Shown in pieces: positions 16,788 through 24,568 of a stretch of DNA of 47,265 nt. The number at the start of each line of letters is the position of its first letter. Positions within the stretch are counted from its first letter, which is position 1. Source of the stretch: Paraherbaspirillum soli (GTDB lineage: Bacteria > Pseudomonadota > Gammaproteobacteria > Burkholderiales > Burkholderiaceae_D). The stretch covers positions 1-47,265 of the forward strand of contig NZ_JBHSMT010000022.1 in the NCBI RefSeq assembly GCF_042654985.1. Reading direction: 5' to 3'. Below the pieces are notes generated by a model. That model was not told the origin of the DNA. It was given only the letters and a program-made list of their open reading frames with translations, and searched no databases. The position numbers and the translations under genes were made by a program.

Positions 16788-17096
16788 TTTCTTCTCGCTC
16801 CAATCCCATTTCTCTATCGGCCGATAGTAGTGGATATTTTTAACAAAAAGACAACTTATCCGACTGTGAAAAATGGTAGCACGCCACATGCTCTTTTTGC
16901 AATACGTCTTTTGCTCCAAATTTACCCATTTTTTGTTGGATTCAACGAAAAGCAACGTTGTTTACTCGCTCTCTTCAAATGATGCGCGCACATGAATTTT
17001 TTGCAGCTCTTGTGCCGCACCTCCTTCCCTAAATCTCAAATTCTTACGGAATCCTTACGAAAATTTGCAAATGGGAATATTAAATTACATCGGCGC
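16788..17096. other. AT-rich intergenic region before the biosynthesis operon
   Basis: A stretch clearly richer in A and T than its neighbours, between the leftward small membrane protein and the rightward operon. It would hold both promoters. I see no gene and no strong -35 element, apart from the extended -10 at its right border. Confidence 0.5.
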
Positions 17097-17105
17097 TGCT
17101 ATAAT
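17097..17105 (+). promoter_or_regulatory. Extended -10 promoter element
   Basis: TGCTATAAT is an exact extended -10 motif (TGnTATAAT) at the right edge of the AT-rich stretch. No good -35 lies 17 bases upstream, which extended -10 promoters can tolerate. Transcription would begin near 17112, just before the small ORF at 17133 and about 650 bases before the first clear operon gene. Confidence 0.5.
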
Positions 17106-17132
17106 GCTATACGGCAATAATATTTGCCTCGC

Positions 17133-17453
17133 ATGAATAGCTCAATGATCAAACATTTCATCGCTCGTGCGTTGATGCGCCGCCGCCGGATGCTATGCGT
17201 CAGGGGCTGTCGCAAACAGAGTGCGCTTGATCACCTTCCTCCTTTGTGGGCGCCGCAAATAACACACTCGTGGATGCCACAGGGCAGTTCGCAGGATGAG
17301 TTTGATGCCGATTTCTCCTTTTGCATTGGCCGTTGTCTCAGTAATGAGGTGTTGCGATTATTTGCACAACTGCGCCACTTGATGCCGGACAGGCACCGTA
17401 GCGCGACCGCTACAGCAGCGGTTGAAAGTCTGAAAAGTATCCAGTATCAGTAG
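17133..17453 (+). CDS. Uncertain small ORF, 106 aa
   Basis: An ATG-started frame about 20 bases after the predicted transcription start. The N-terminus is very basic (MIKHFIARALMRRRRMLCVRGCRK). The C-terminal third lies inside the first unit of a 97-bp tandem repeat, and the stop falls at the unit border. No ribosome-binding site is visible and no family is recognised. It may be a real small protein, a leader peptide or chance. The stretch after it (17549-17760) holds no supported gene. Confidence 0.25.
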   Translation: MNSSMIKHFIARALMRRRRMLCVRGCRKQSALDHLPPLWAPQITHSWMPQGSSQDEFDADFSFCIGRCLSNEVLRLFAQLRHLMPDRHRSATATAAVESLKSIQYQ

Positions 17454-17548
17454 ATTATTTGCACCACTGCGCCACTTGCTGCCGGACAGGCACCGTAGCG
17501 CGACCGCTGTAGCAGCGGTTGAAAGTCTAAAAATATCCAGTATCAGTA
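17356..17548 (+). repeat. 97-bp tandem direct repeat, two units
   Basis: Unit 1 (17356-17452) and unit 2 (17453-17548) both begin GATTATTTGCAC and end ATCCAGTATCAGTA. They differ at only a few positions (for example CAACTGC/CACCACTGC-type changes and CTACAGC/CTGTAGC). Each unit contains a GCGCGACCGCT...AGCAGCGGTT inverted repeat that could fold as a hairpin in the operon leader. Confidence 0.85.
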
Positions 17549-17760
17549 TTGAGTGGCTTTCGCTATTTGAAGCAGGCGGCTTGAGAATATCGCTGCGCGC
17601 TTTTGGCTCGACCCTGGGCGAACACATGTTGTCGATGGATTTGGGTTCGCACCGCAGTGTCGGAATGGCGAGAGAAGTCGAGCGACGTATGAAGTTGTCT
17701 CCACTGCTGTGTCAAGCCGTTTGCACGGTTTGACGCGACGGTTGATAACGGAGCGTAATC

Positions 17761-18915
17761 ATGCTGGCATCTCAAGTGATTAAGATAGCGGTAGTGGCGG
17801 CGTTTGTAAGCTTTACGGTTTGTGTGCTGATCGTTGGTTCGCAGAGATGGCACGGAAAGCTTACGCTCGATCACGATTTGGATGGCATCCAAAAATATCA
17901 CACCACAGCGGTACCCCGAGTAGGCGGTTTTGCCGTAGTCGCCGGAATCATCTGCACTCTTTTATTTTTCATCATTATCTATCCCGGACAAATCGCGACA
18001 TTGCACGCAAACAGTGCAATGAAACTGCTGATTGCCAGCTTGCCTGCCGTGGTCGCCGGAATCACTGAAGATCTGATAAAAGGGGTATCTGTCAAAGTAC
18101 GTTTGACGGCAACGATTTCTAGCGCGTTGATTGCCAGCGCACTGTTGGGCGCGACCGTCCAGCATCTCGATATCTGGGGAATCGACAGCTTGCTGGTATT
18201 CATGCCGTTTGCCCTGGTTGTGACGGCAATCGTCGTAGCAGGGGGGGCAAATGCGATCAATATCATCGACGGCTTCAATGGCTTGTCCGGCAGCGTAATC
18301 GCAATCATCTCCGCAGCTCTGGGATTTCTTGCATGGCAGGCAGGAGATGTTCTTGTCGCGACACTTGCCGTGCTGAGTCTCGGTGTTGCCGTCGGTTTCC
18401 TGTTGGTGAACTACCCGACAGGCAAGTTGTTTCTTGGCGACGGCGGTGCCTATTTTCTGGGTTTCTGGGTTTCCGAAATTGCGGTATTGCTGCTGGTGCG
18501 CAATCCATCGGTGAATGCCTGGCAGGTATTGTCGATCTGCGCGTATCCGGTGATTGAAGTCCTGTATAGCATTTATCGCAGAAAATTCATCGGCAGATCC
18601 AGCCCTTGCGAGGCGGACGGCTCGCATCTTCACACACTTGTCTATCGCCGCGTTGCCGTCAAGCTGATTCCTTATAACGCTGCACCGGCCTGGATACGCA
18701 ACGCTGCGGTTGCGTGCGTCATGGTTCCTTGCATTGGTCTGATCGTCCTTATCAGCGTGATCGCCGGCGGCCGGATGATTGGGGGGCTGCTGCTGGTGTT
18801 TGCGCAAGTCTTGTTATACGTGGTCATTTACAAGCGACTCGCGCGCGGCTATTGGCGTCGCCGTCATGCGACAAGCGTTGCAGTCGACATCGACACCAAC
18901 GGAGAGTTGTCATGA
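17761..18915 (+). CDS. WecA/MraY-family undecaprenyl-phosphate sugar-1-phosphate transferase
   Basis: A 384-residue polytopic membrane enzyme of glycosyltransferase family 4 (WecA/WbpL/MraY type). It would transfer a HexNAc-1-phosphate from a UDP-sugar to undecaprenyl phosphate, the first step of repeat-unit assembly. Visible signatures are DGIQKYHTTAVPRVGGFAVV near the N-terminus, the catalytic Asp motif NAINIIDGFNGLSGS, FLGDGGAYFLGF, and the cytoplasmic loop DGSHLHTLVYRR (HxH-type motif). About ten membrane helices are apparent. It is the first clear gene of the large operon, and its stop overlaps the rfaH start by ATGA. Confidence 0.92.
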   Translation: MLASQVIKIAVVAAFVSFTVCVLIVGSQRWHGKLTLDHDLDGIQKYHTTAVPRVGGFAVVAGIICTLLFFIIIYPGQIATLHANSAMKLLIASLPAVVAGITEDLIKGVSVKVRLTATISSALIASALLGATVQHLDIWGIDSLLVFMPFALVVTAIVVAGGANAINIIDGFNGLSGSVIAIISAALGFLAWQAGDVLVATLAVLSLGVAVGFLLVNYPTGKLFLGDGGAYFLGFWVSEIAVLLLVRNPSVNAWQVLSICAYPVIEVLYSIYRRKFIGRSSPCEADGSHLHTLVYRRVAVKLIPYNAAPAWIRNAAVACVMVPCIGLIVLISVIAGGRMIGGLLLVFAQVLLYVVIYKRLARGYWRRRHATSVAVDIDTNGELS

Positions 18916-19421
18916 TCGAGTCGGCGTCCTCGATCGGTACCAGTTGGTACGTCCTCCAAACAAAACCGAGGCAGGAGTTCCGCGCATTGGAGCAATTGGA
19001 GAATCAGCTGTACACCTGTTTTTTGCCGACATTGCAAATTGAAAAAGTGCGACGCGGTAAGTTGGAAGTCGTTATTGAGCCGCTGTTTTCGCGCTACTTG
19101 TTCATTCAACTTGATACCGTGTCGAGTAATTGGGCGCGGCTGCGCAGTACGCGCGGCGTCAGCAAGCTGGTCGCATTTGGCGACCGCTTTGCCACCATAT
19201 CCGAGGTCATCCTGAACGCGCTAGGCAATGCGCGACCGCCGATTCCTACGCCGCTATTTGCGGCCGGCGAAAAGGTCGCCATCAAGTCCGGACCGTTTTC
19301 CGGCCTCGACGGGGTTTTCCAAATGTTGGACGGCGAGTCCAGGGCGCTGGTTTTAATTGAACTGCTCAGTCAGCCGCAAAAACTGGCGTTCGAACTGGAC
19401 ACGCTACGCAAGATTGCTTAG
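18912..19421 (+). CDS. rfaH: RfaH-like transcription antiterminator
   Basis: A 169-residue specialised NusG paralogue. The NusG N-terminal domain reads WYVLQTKPRQEFRALEQLEN, then CFLPTLQIEKVRRGK, EPLFSRYLFIQLD and STRGVSKLVAFGDR. The spacing and the EK-RGK, EPLF-YLF and TRGVS-FG patterns match E. coli RfaH closely. The C-terminal KOW-like part (GEKVAIKSGPFSGLDGVFQML through LDTLRKIA) aligns with the RfaH C-terminus that can switch from alpha to beta. RfaH binds RNA polymerase paused at an ops element and suppresses Rho-dependent and other termination across long operons. An ops-like sequence lies about 100 bases downstream on the same strand, so the operon probably encodes its own antiterminator. 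Confidence 0.9.
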   Translation: MIESASSIGTSWYVLQTKPRQEFRALEQLENQLYTCFLPTLQIEKVRRGKLEVVIEPLFSRYLFIQLDTVSSNWARLRSTRGVSKLVAFGDRFATISEVILNALGNARPPIPTPLFAAGEKVAIKSGPFSGLDGVFQMLDGESRALVLIELLSQPQKLAFELDTLRKIA

Positions 19422-19523
19422 TTGGAGCGGCAAGCGCATGCCCGGACGCTGATGAGAGCGGGGCGAAGGCGATGGTTGAAATCGAGAGGCAAACGGTTTT
19501 TGGAACTTAACCGGTAATCCAAG

Positions 19524-19536
19524 GGCGGTAGCGTGC
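19524..19536 (+). promoter_or_regulatory. ops element (RfaH recruitment site)
   Basis: GGCGGTAGCGTGC matches the established ops consensus (GGCGGTAGCGT) exactly, on the coding strand, 102 bases after the rfaH-like gene and 154 bases before the dehydrogenase gene. In known systems RNA polymerase pauses at ops and loads RfaH through the exposed non-template strand. The rest of the 19422-19689 gap holds no gene, only a short direct repeat (GAAAGCGGTTAC). Confidence 0.8.
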
Positions 19537-19689
19537 CTGCATGAGAAAGCGGTTACGAAAGCGGTTACCGATGCCTTGTGCGCAAAGCCCTGTTGAGACC
19601 TGCTGTAACACCCGCTGTCGGTACTGGCCGTGTTGTTGAAATCTTTGCATGAATCATTCGATCCTCACTTCTGCATCCAAGGACAGATC

Positions 19690-20967
19690 ATGAAAATATC
19701 GATAGACACTCGCATTGCAATCATTGGCCTTGGTTATGTCGGCTTGCCCCTGGCAGTCGAATTCGGGAAAAAATATCCCACGCTCGGTTATGACATCAAC
19801 CAGCGCCGTGTGCATGAACTACGGGACGGCATTGATAACACATTGGAAGTTGATGCGTCTGAATTGAAAGAGGCAAAGCACCTCCGCTATACGACAAACC
19901 TGGAAGATTTGCGGCAGGCGACGGTTTTTATCGTCACCGTGCCAACCCCGATAGACAAGTACAAGCAGCCGGACTTGACCCCGCTGCAAAAAGCCTCGGA
20001 AACCTTGGGCAAAGTCATCAAGAAAGGCGACATTGCAGTCTACGAATCAACCGTCTACCCAGGCGCCACTGAAGAGTATTGCGTGCCGGTCATTGAACGC
20101 GTCTCGAACCTGAAGTTCAATGAGGATTTTTTCGTCGGCTACAGTCCGGAGCGGATTAACCCGGGCGACAAGGTACACCGGCTAACCACCATTACCAAAG
20201 TCACCTCCGGATCAACGCCGGAGACCGCCGACTTTGTTGACGCGCTCTACAGCAGCATCATCCAGGCCGGCACCCACAAGGCGTCATCGATCAGAGTGGC
20301 GGAAGCGGCGAAGGTCATCGAAAATACGCAGCGCGACCTCAACATCGCGCTCATGAATGAACTCGCCATCATCTTCAAGAGAATGGGGATCGATACCGAA
20401 GATGTACTGAAGGCCGCCGGCACAAAATGGAATTTCCTGCCGTTTCGTCCGGGCCTGGTAGGCGGTCATTGCATCGGCGTTGATCCGTTCTACCTGACTC
20501 ACAAGGCAGAGGAAATCGGCTATCACCCACATGTGATCCTGGCCGGTCGCCGCATCAACGACAACATGGGAAGTTATGCTGTCGGCCTGCTTGTCAAGCA
20601 GATGTTAAAGCGCTGTATCCAGGTTGAGGACGCCAACGTCCTGGTCATGGGCCTGACGTTCAAGGAAAACTGTCCGGACATACGCAATACCAAAGTGATC
20701 GACATCATCAACGAATTAAAAGGCTACAACGTCAACGTCGACGTGTACGACCCCTGGATCAGCGCCGGGAATGCGCAACATGAATACGGGATCACTCCCA
20801 TCCGCCTGCCGGAACCCGGGAAATACGACGCCATTATCCTCGCAGTGGCCCATAGCGAATTTAAGGAAATCGGTGTGGCCGGCCTGCGCAGCTTCGGCAA
20901 AAAAGAACATGTGCTGTTCGACCTGAAGTATCTGTTGCCGAAAGCCGATTCGGATATCCGCTTGTAA
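19690..20967 (+). CDS. tviB: UDP-N-acetylhexosamine 6-dehydrogenase (TviB/WbpA type)
   Basis: A 425-residue nucleotide sugar dehydrogenase from the ATG at 19690, preceded by AAGGA. It carries the NAD-binding loop IAIIGLGYVGLPLAVEFGK, the middle-domain signatures VPTPID and YESTVYPGATEE, the catalytic cysteine in GLVGGHCIGVDPFYL and the C-terminal LGLTFKENCPDIRNTKV-like block (here VMGLTFKENCPDIRNTKV). The wording matches TviB and WbpO, which oxidise UDP-GlcNAc or UDP-GalNAc to the uronic acid in two NAD-dependent steps. The neighbouring TviC/WbpP-like epimerase supports a UDP-GalNAcA product. It is the first gene after ops. Confidence 0.93.
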   Translation: MKISIDTRIAIIGLGYVGLPLAVEFGKKYPTLGYDINQRRVHELRDGIDNTLEVDASELKEAKHLRYTTNLEDLRQATVFIVTVPTPIDKYKQPDLTPLQKASETLGKVIKKGDIAVYESTVYPGATEEYCVPVIERVSNLKFNEDFFVGYSPERINPGDKVHRLTTITKVTSGSTPETADFVDALYSSIIQAGTHKASSIRVAEAAKVIENTQRDLNIALMNELAIIFKRMGIDTEDVLKAAGTKWNFLPFRPGLVGGHCIGVDPFYLTHKAEEIGYHPHVILAGRRINDNMGSYAVGLLVKQMLKRCIQVEDANVLVMGLTFKENCPDIRNTKVIDIINELKGYNVNVDVYDPWISAGNAQHEYGITPIRLPEPGKYDAIILAVAHSEFKEIGVAGLRSFGKKEHVLFDLKYLLPKADSDIRL

Positions 20968-21007
20968 CGAAGTCGTCTGCAAGTTATCAAATAGGGGGAG
21001 CTAAGGC

Positions 21008-22045
21008 ATGAACCGTTTCGAACAGATCCAGCAAGAATTGCGCGAACACCCAAAAAAATGGCTCATTTCCGGATGCGCCGGTTTCATTGGTTCCAATTTA
21101 TTGGAAACACTGCTGAAACTTGACCAGACCGTCGTCGGCCTGGATAACTTTGCGACGGGGTATCAACATAATCTGGACGAGGTGAGAGAACTGGTCGGCT
21201 CCAAGCGATGGGCGAGTTTTAGTTTTATCAGGGGCGATATCCGTGATCTCAATGCGTGCCAACAGGCAGTGCAAGGCATCGATTATGTGCTGCATCAGGC
21301 AGCGCTAGGATCCGTTCCACGCTCGCTCGAAGACCCGGTCACCACTAACGATGTCAATGTCAGCGGCTTCCTGAATATGCTGGTCGCGGCCAGAGGTGCT
21401 GCGGTGACGTCATTCGTCTATGCGGCATCGAGTGCCACCTATGGCGACCATCCAGGCTTGCCCAAGGTGGAAGATCGCATCGGCAAGCCGCTATCGCCTT
21501 ATGCCGTCACCAAGAATGTCAATGAACTGTACGCCGAGGTATTTGCGCGCTGCTATGGATTTAAAACGATCGGACTGCGCTACTTTAATGTCTTTGGAAA
21601 GCGACAGGATCCGAACGGCGCTTATGCGGCCGTGATCCCGAAATGGATAGCTGCAATGATCCGCAATGAAGAAGTATGCATCAACGGCGATGGCGAAACC
21701 AGCCGCGATTTTTGTTTTGTGGAGAATGCGGTTCAGGCGAATTTGCTGGCGGCGACGACTTCCGCCGACAACAAAAATGAAATTTATAACGTCGCTGTGA
21801 GTGATATCACGACTCTCAATGAACTGGTCGGGATTCTCAAATCCACGCTCGGCAAGCATGGTATTCATTATCAGAAGGAGATCGCCTATCGCGACTTCCG
21901 GGATGGCGATGTACGTCAATCTCAAGCGGACGTCAGTAAATCTGCGCAAAGGCTCGGGTATGCCCCTGAGTACCGCATTGGCGAGGGTCTGAATACGGCG
22001 ATGTCATGGTACGTGGGACAACACCATGGCAAAAGGCAAGCGTGA
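21008..22045 (+). CDS. tviC: UDP-N-acetylhexosamine 4-epimerase (TviC/WbpP type)
   Basis: A 345-residue extended short-chain dehydrogenase. The N-terminal segment FEQIQQELREHPKKWLISGCAGFIGSNLLE, with its 15-residue pre-extension before the glycine-rich loop, is typical of WbpP and TviC. Catalytic features are the Ser in VYAASSATYGD and the Tyr-Lys pair in SPYAVTK. Further signatures are LRYFNVFGKRQDPNGAYAAVIPKW and SRDFCFVENAVQANL. It interconverts UDP-GlcNAc(A) and UDP-GalNAc(A). An AGGGGGAGC site precedes the ATG, and the end overlaps the next gene by GTGA. Confidence 0.93.
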   Translation: MNRFEQIQQELREHPKKWLISGCAGFIGSNLLETLLKLDQTVVGLDNFATGYQHNLDEVRELVGSKRWASFSFIRGDIRDLNACQQAVQGIDYVLHQAALGSVPRSLEDPVTTNDVNVSGFLNMLVAARGAAVTSFVYAASSATYGDHPGLPKVEDRIGKPLSPYAVTKNVNELYAEVFARCYGFKTIGLRYFNVFGKRQDPNGAYAAVIPKWIAAMIRNEEVCINGDGETSRDFCFVENAVQANLLAATTSADNKNEIYNVAVSDITTLNELVGILKSTLGKHGIHYQKEIAYRDFRDGDVRQSQADVSKSAQRLGYAPEYRIGEGLNTAMSWYVGQHHGKRQA

Positions 22046-23388
22046 AAATTGTTAACACCCTTAGCGCTCGGATCAGAACGGCCCAGCCGGAGCATCACGC
22101 CATCTTCACGGGCATGGCGTGGGTTAGCCTGTTTGTCATCATCGGCAAGCTGGCGGGGGCTGCCAAAGAGATGGCAGTCGCCTATCGCTTCGGTGTCGGT
22201 GTTGAGGTGGATGCCTATCTTTTTGTCCTCAACTTCATTAGCTGGCCAATTGGAGTTTGGTTCAGCGTATTGACCGTGGTGTTGGTGCCGTTAGCCGCAA
22301 AAATGCGGCAGGATGCCGCCGGCGAGCTGCCGCGCTTTCGGGCAGAGCTGTTCGGTGTGGCTATCGTACTGGGGCTGGTCCTGGCGATCCTGGCCAGGCT
22401 GGGACTGCCGATGGTGCTGCGTTCGCAGTGGGCTGGTCTGCCCCCGGCGACCGCCGCACTTGCCACGCATGCGGCCCCGACGCTTGCTTTTCTCCTGCCC
22501 TTGGGCGTGCTGATCAGTCTTCTTTCCGCCTGGATGCTGGCCGCGGGACGACATGCCAATACCTTGCTGGAAGGCGTCCCCGCGGTTGTCATCGGCATAG
22601 CAGTTCTGATCTCCGCCGGCAGCGGCATTGAACCGCTGGTCTGGGCCACCGTCGGCGGTTTTGTCGCCCACGTCATCAGCCTTGCAATTCCGTTGGCACG
22701 CCGCAAAGAAATCGAGTTTCCCCGCTTTACTTGGCAATCCACTCAGTGGACTTTATTTTGGCGCGGTTTTGGGATCATGCTTGCCGGGCAGGCATTGATG
22801 AGTTTAATCGTCATCGTTGACCAGTTTTTCGCGGTCCATGTAGGCACCGGTGCATTCGCTACGCTCAGTTACGCAAACCGCATTCTTGCCTTGCTCCTTA
22901 CGCTGGGAGGAACCGTTGTCAGTCGCGCCACGTTACCAATATTTTCCAAGGCGCATCGACAAGGGAACACGCAAGTGCGCCGTGTCGTGACTCAATGGGC
23001 CGGCGTCATGTTCCTGGTGGGTGCCGTCTCGTCGGCTGTTTCTTGGTGGCTGGCGCCATGGGTCGTGAAATTGCTTTTCGAGCGGGGTGCATTTACCGCC
23101 CAGGACTCGGCGGCGGTCTCGGAGGTATTGCGTTATGCGTTGGTACAACTGCCGTTTTATTTCGCAGGCCTGGTATTGGTTTCTGGATTGGTGAGCAGGG
23201 GAATGCACAAACTGGTTGCGCTGAGCGCCATAGCGAATCTTGTAGTCAAGATTTTCGGGAATTACTTATTGGTGCCGGCTATGGGTATTAAAGGTATCGC
23301 GCTTGCGACGGCATTCATGTATATCGTTTCCTTTATCACGCTATATAAACTGACAAATATCACTGAGAATCACAAAGGAATAATTTAA
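22042..23388 (+). CDS. MurJ/MviN-family lipid-linked oligosaccharide flippase
   Basis: A 448-residue membrane protein with about 14 helices and MurJ-family wording: AKEMAVAYRFGVGVEVDAY near helix 1, then DQFFAVHVGTGAFATLSYANRI, LLFERGAFTAQDSA and FFAGLVLVSGLVSRGMHK-like segments (here FYFAGLVLV). MurJ-like proteins are MOP-superfamily flippases. No classical Wzx is seen in the locus, so this probably flips the finished repeat unit rather than lipid II. The GTG at 22042 overlaps the epimerase stop and has AAGG upstream. The last 20 codons are duplicated downstream at 24506-24568. Confidence 0.88.
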   Translation: MKIVNTLSARIRTAQPEHHAIFTGMAWVSLFVIIGKLAGAAKEMAVAYRFGVGVEVDAYLFVLNFISWPIGVWFSVLTVVLVPLAAKMRQDAAGELPRFRAELFGVAIVLGLVLAILARLGLPMVLRSQWAGLPPATAALATHAAPTLAFLLPLGVLISLLSAWMLAAGRHANTLLEGVPAVVIGIAVLISAGSGIEPLVWATVGGFVAHVISLAIPLARRKEIEFPRFTWQSTQWTLFWRGFGIMLAGQALMSLIVIVDQFFAVHVGTGAFATLSYANRILALLLTLGGTVVSRATLPIFSKAHRQGNTQVRRVVTQWAGVMFLVGAVSSAVSWWLAPWVVKLLFERGAFTAQDSAAVSEVLRYALVQLPFYFAGLVLVSGLVSRGMHKLVALSAIANLVVKIFGNYLLVPAMGIKGIALATAFMYIVSFITLYKLTNITENHKGII

Positions 23389-24483
23389 ATGCGATTACTC
23401 ATATTCATTTATTCTCTTGAAATGGGCGGCGCAGAGCGCGTCACCACAAATCTTGCAAACCATTGGGTCGCGAGAGGCTGGGAAATTACTATAGTAACGT
23501 TGGCATCAACCAGCACTGACTTTTATAAACTTCCCCCTGGGATTAAACGTGTTGCATTTGAATTAACTGGTGATAGCGGTAATTTGTTAACGCGCTTTTC
23601 GAGAAATATACGTCGGGTAAAAGAATTGCGGCGCACTCTGCGTGAGATACAGCCAGATGTTGCGCTTGCGATGATGAGTACGGCGAATGTGATTCTGTCA
23701 CTGGCCGCAAGGAGGTTCCCTAATGTGTGTGCCATTGGTTCCGAGCATACATTTCCACCCCAGCTACCGTTAGGCGCTATTTGGGAGGCGTTGCGGCATA
23801 AAACGTATGGTCAACTAGCCGCCGTTGTGGCGCTTACCCAAGAGTGCGCCCATTGGATCGGAGCGCATACATCGGCGCGAAGAGTTTCGGTTATTCCTAA
23901 TCCTGCGTGCTGGCCGCTTCCTGAGCATGTGCCGAAAAAATACCGATCCGAAGTCTGCGCACCCGAACGACAGCTCTTATTGGCGGTGGGGCGGCTGAAT
24001 AAAGAAAAAAATTTCGAACTGTTGGTAGAGGTATTTTCGCACTTGGCACAGAAGCACCCGGATTGGGACCTGGTGATTCTCGGGGAGGGCCCCGAACGCC
24101 AAGTCCTGGAAGCGCAATTAAAGGCCAAGGGGCTGGATAAGCGTGTTTTTCTTCCGGGACGCATCGGCAATGTTGGGGAGTGGTACCAGCAGGCAGATCT
24201 CTATGTAATGANNNNNNNNNNNNNNNNNNNNNNNNNNNNNNNNNNNNNNNNNNNNNNNNNNNNNNNGCCGGGAGATGCACCAGGGTTAAGGTCTGCGCTG
24301 GATCAGATAATGGGCGATAGCCAATTAAGGAATCGTCTGGCCTCCAGGGCAGTGGATGCGCGCGAACGATTTTCAATAGAAAAAATTGCCAATATGTGGG
24401 AAATCCTTTTTGATCAATGCATGCATCAGAATGCTGATCCGGGATATCTCGCGGATCAAAACCATAGGATTAACGATAGATAG
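23389..24483 (+). CDS. GT4-type glycosyltransferase, tandem copy 1 (assembly gap inside)
   Basis: A GT-B glycosyltransferase of family 4. The N-terminal domain begins MRLLIFIYSLEMGGAERVTTNLA and the donor-side domain has LLAVGRLNKEKNFELLVEVF, LVILGEGPERQVLE and VFLPGRIGNVGEWY. A run of 55 N (24212-24266) replaces the segment holding the family EGFPN motif. The frame is kept across the gap. The intact copy 2 has 130 bases there, so the real protein is probably 389 residues rather than the nominal 364. The C-terminal two thirds are practically identical to copy 2, while the first 140 residues differ at many sites. Confidence 0.85.
   Translation: MRLLIFIYSLEMGGAERVTTNLANHWVARGWEITIVTLASTSTDFYKLPPGIKRVAFELTGDSGNLLTRFSRNIRRVKELRRTLREIQPDVALAMMSTANVILSLAARRFPNVCAIGSEHTFPPQLPLGAIWEALRHKTYGQLAAVVALTQECAHWIGAHTSARRVSVIPNPACWPLPEHVPKKYRSEVCAPERQLLLAVGRLNKEKNFELLVEVFSHLAQKHPDWDLVILGEGPERQVLEAQLKAKGLDKRVFLPGRIGNVGEWYQQADLYVMXXXXXXXXXXXXXXXXXXXPGDAPGLRSALDQIMGDSQLRNRLASRAVDARERFSIEKIANMWEILFDQCMHQNADPGYLADQNHRINDR
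24212..24266. other. Assembly gap (55 N)
   Basis: A run of unknown bases inside one of two near-identical tandem genes, where short-read assembly typically breaks. The matching interval in the second copy is 130 bases (25392-25521), 75 more than here, so the gap length is probably not the true length. Confidence 0.95.
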
Positions 24484-24505
24484 TCTCTATGAATCATAGA
24501 TGTAC

Positions 24506-24568
24506 GTTTCCTTTGTCACGTTATATAAACTGACAAATATCACTGAGAATCACAAAGGAATAATTTAA
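24506..24568 (+). pseudogene. Duplicated 3' fragment of the MurJ-like gene
   Basis: These 63 bases encode VSFVTLYKLTNITENHKGII and a stop, matching the last 20 residues of the flippase gene ending at 23388 with one substitution. The stop abuts the ATG of glycosyltransferase copy 2 exactly as in copy 1. It marks the left border of the tandem duplication and carries the ribosome-binding site (AAAGGAATAATTTAA) along. Confidence 0.85.

Noticed and set aside
17476..17733. 85-codon ORF over the second tandem-repeat unit
   Set aside because: No ribosome-binding site and no recognisable protein pattern; much of it is repeat sequence.
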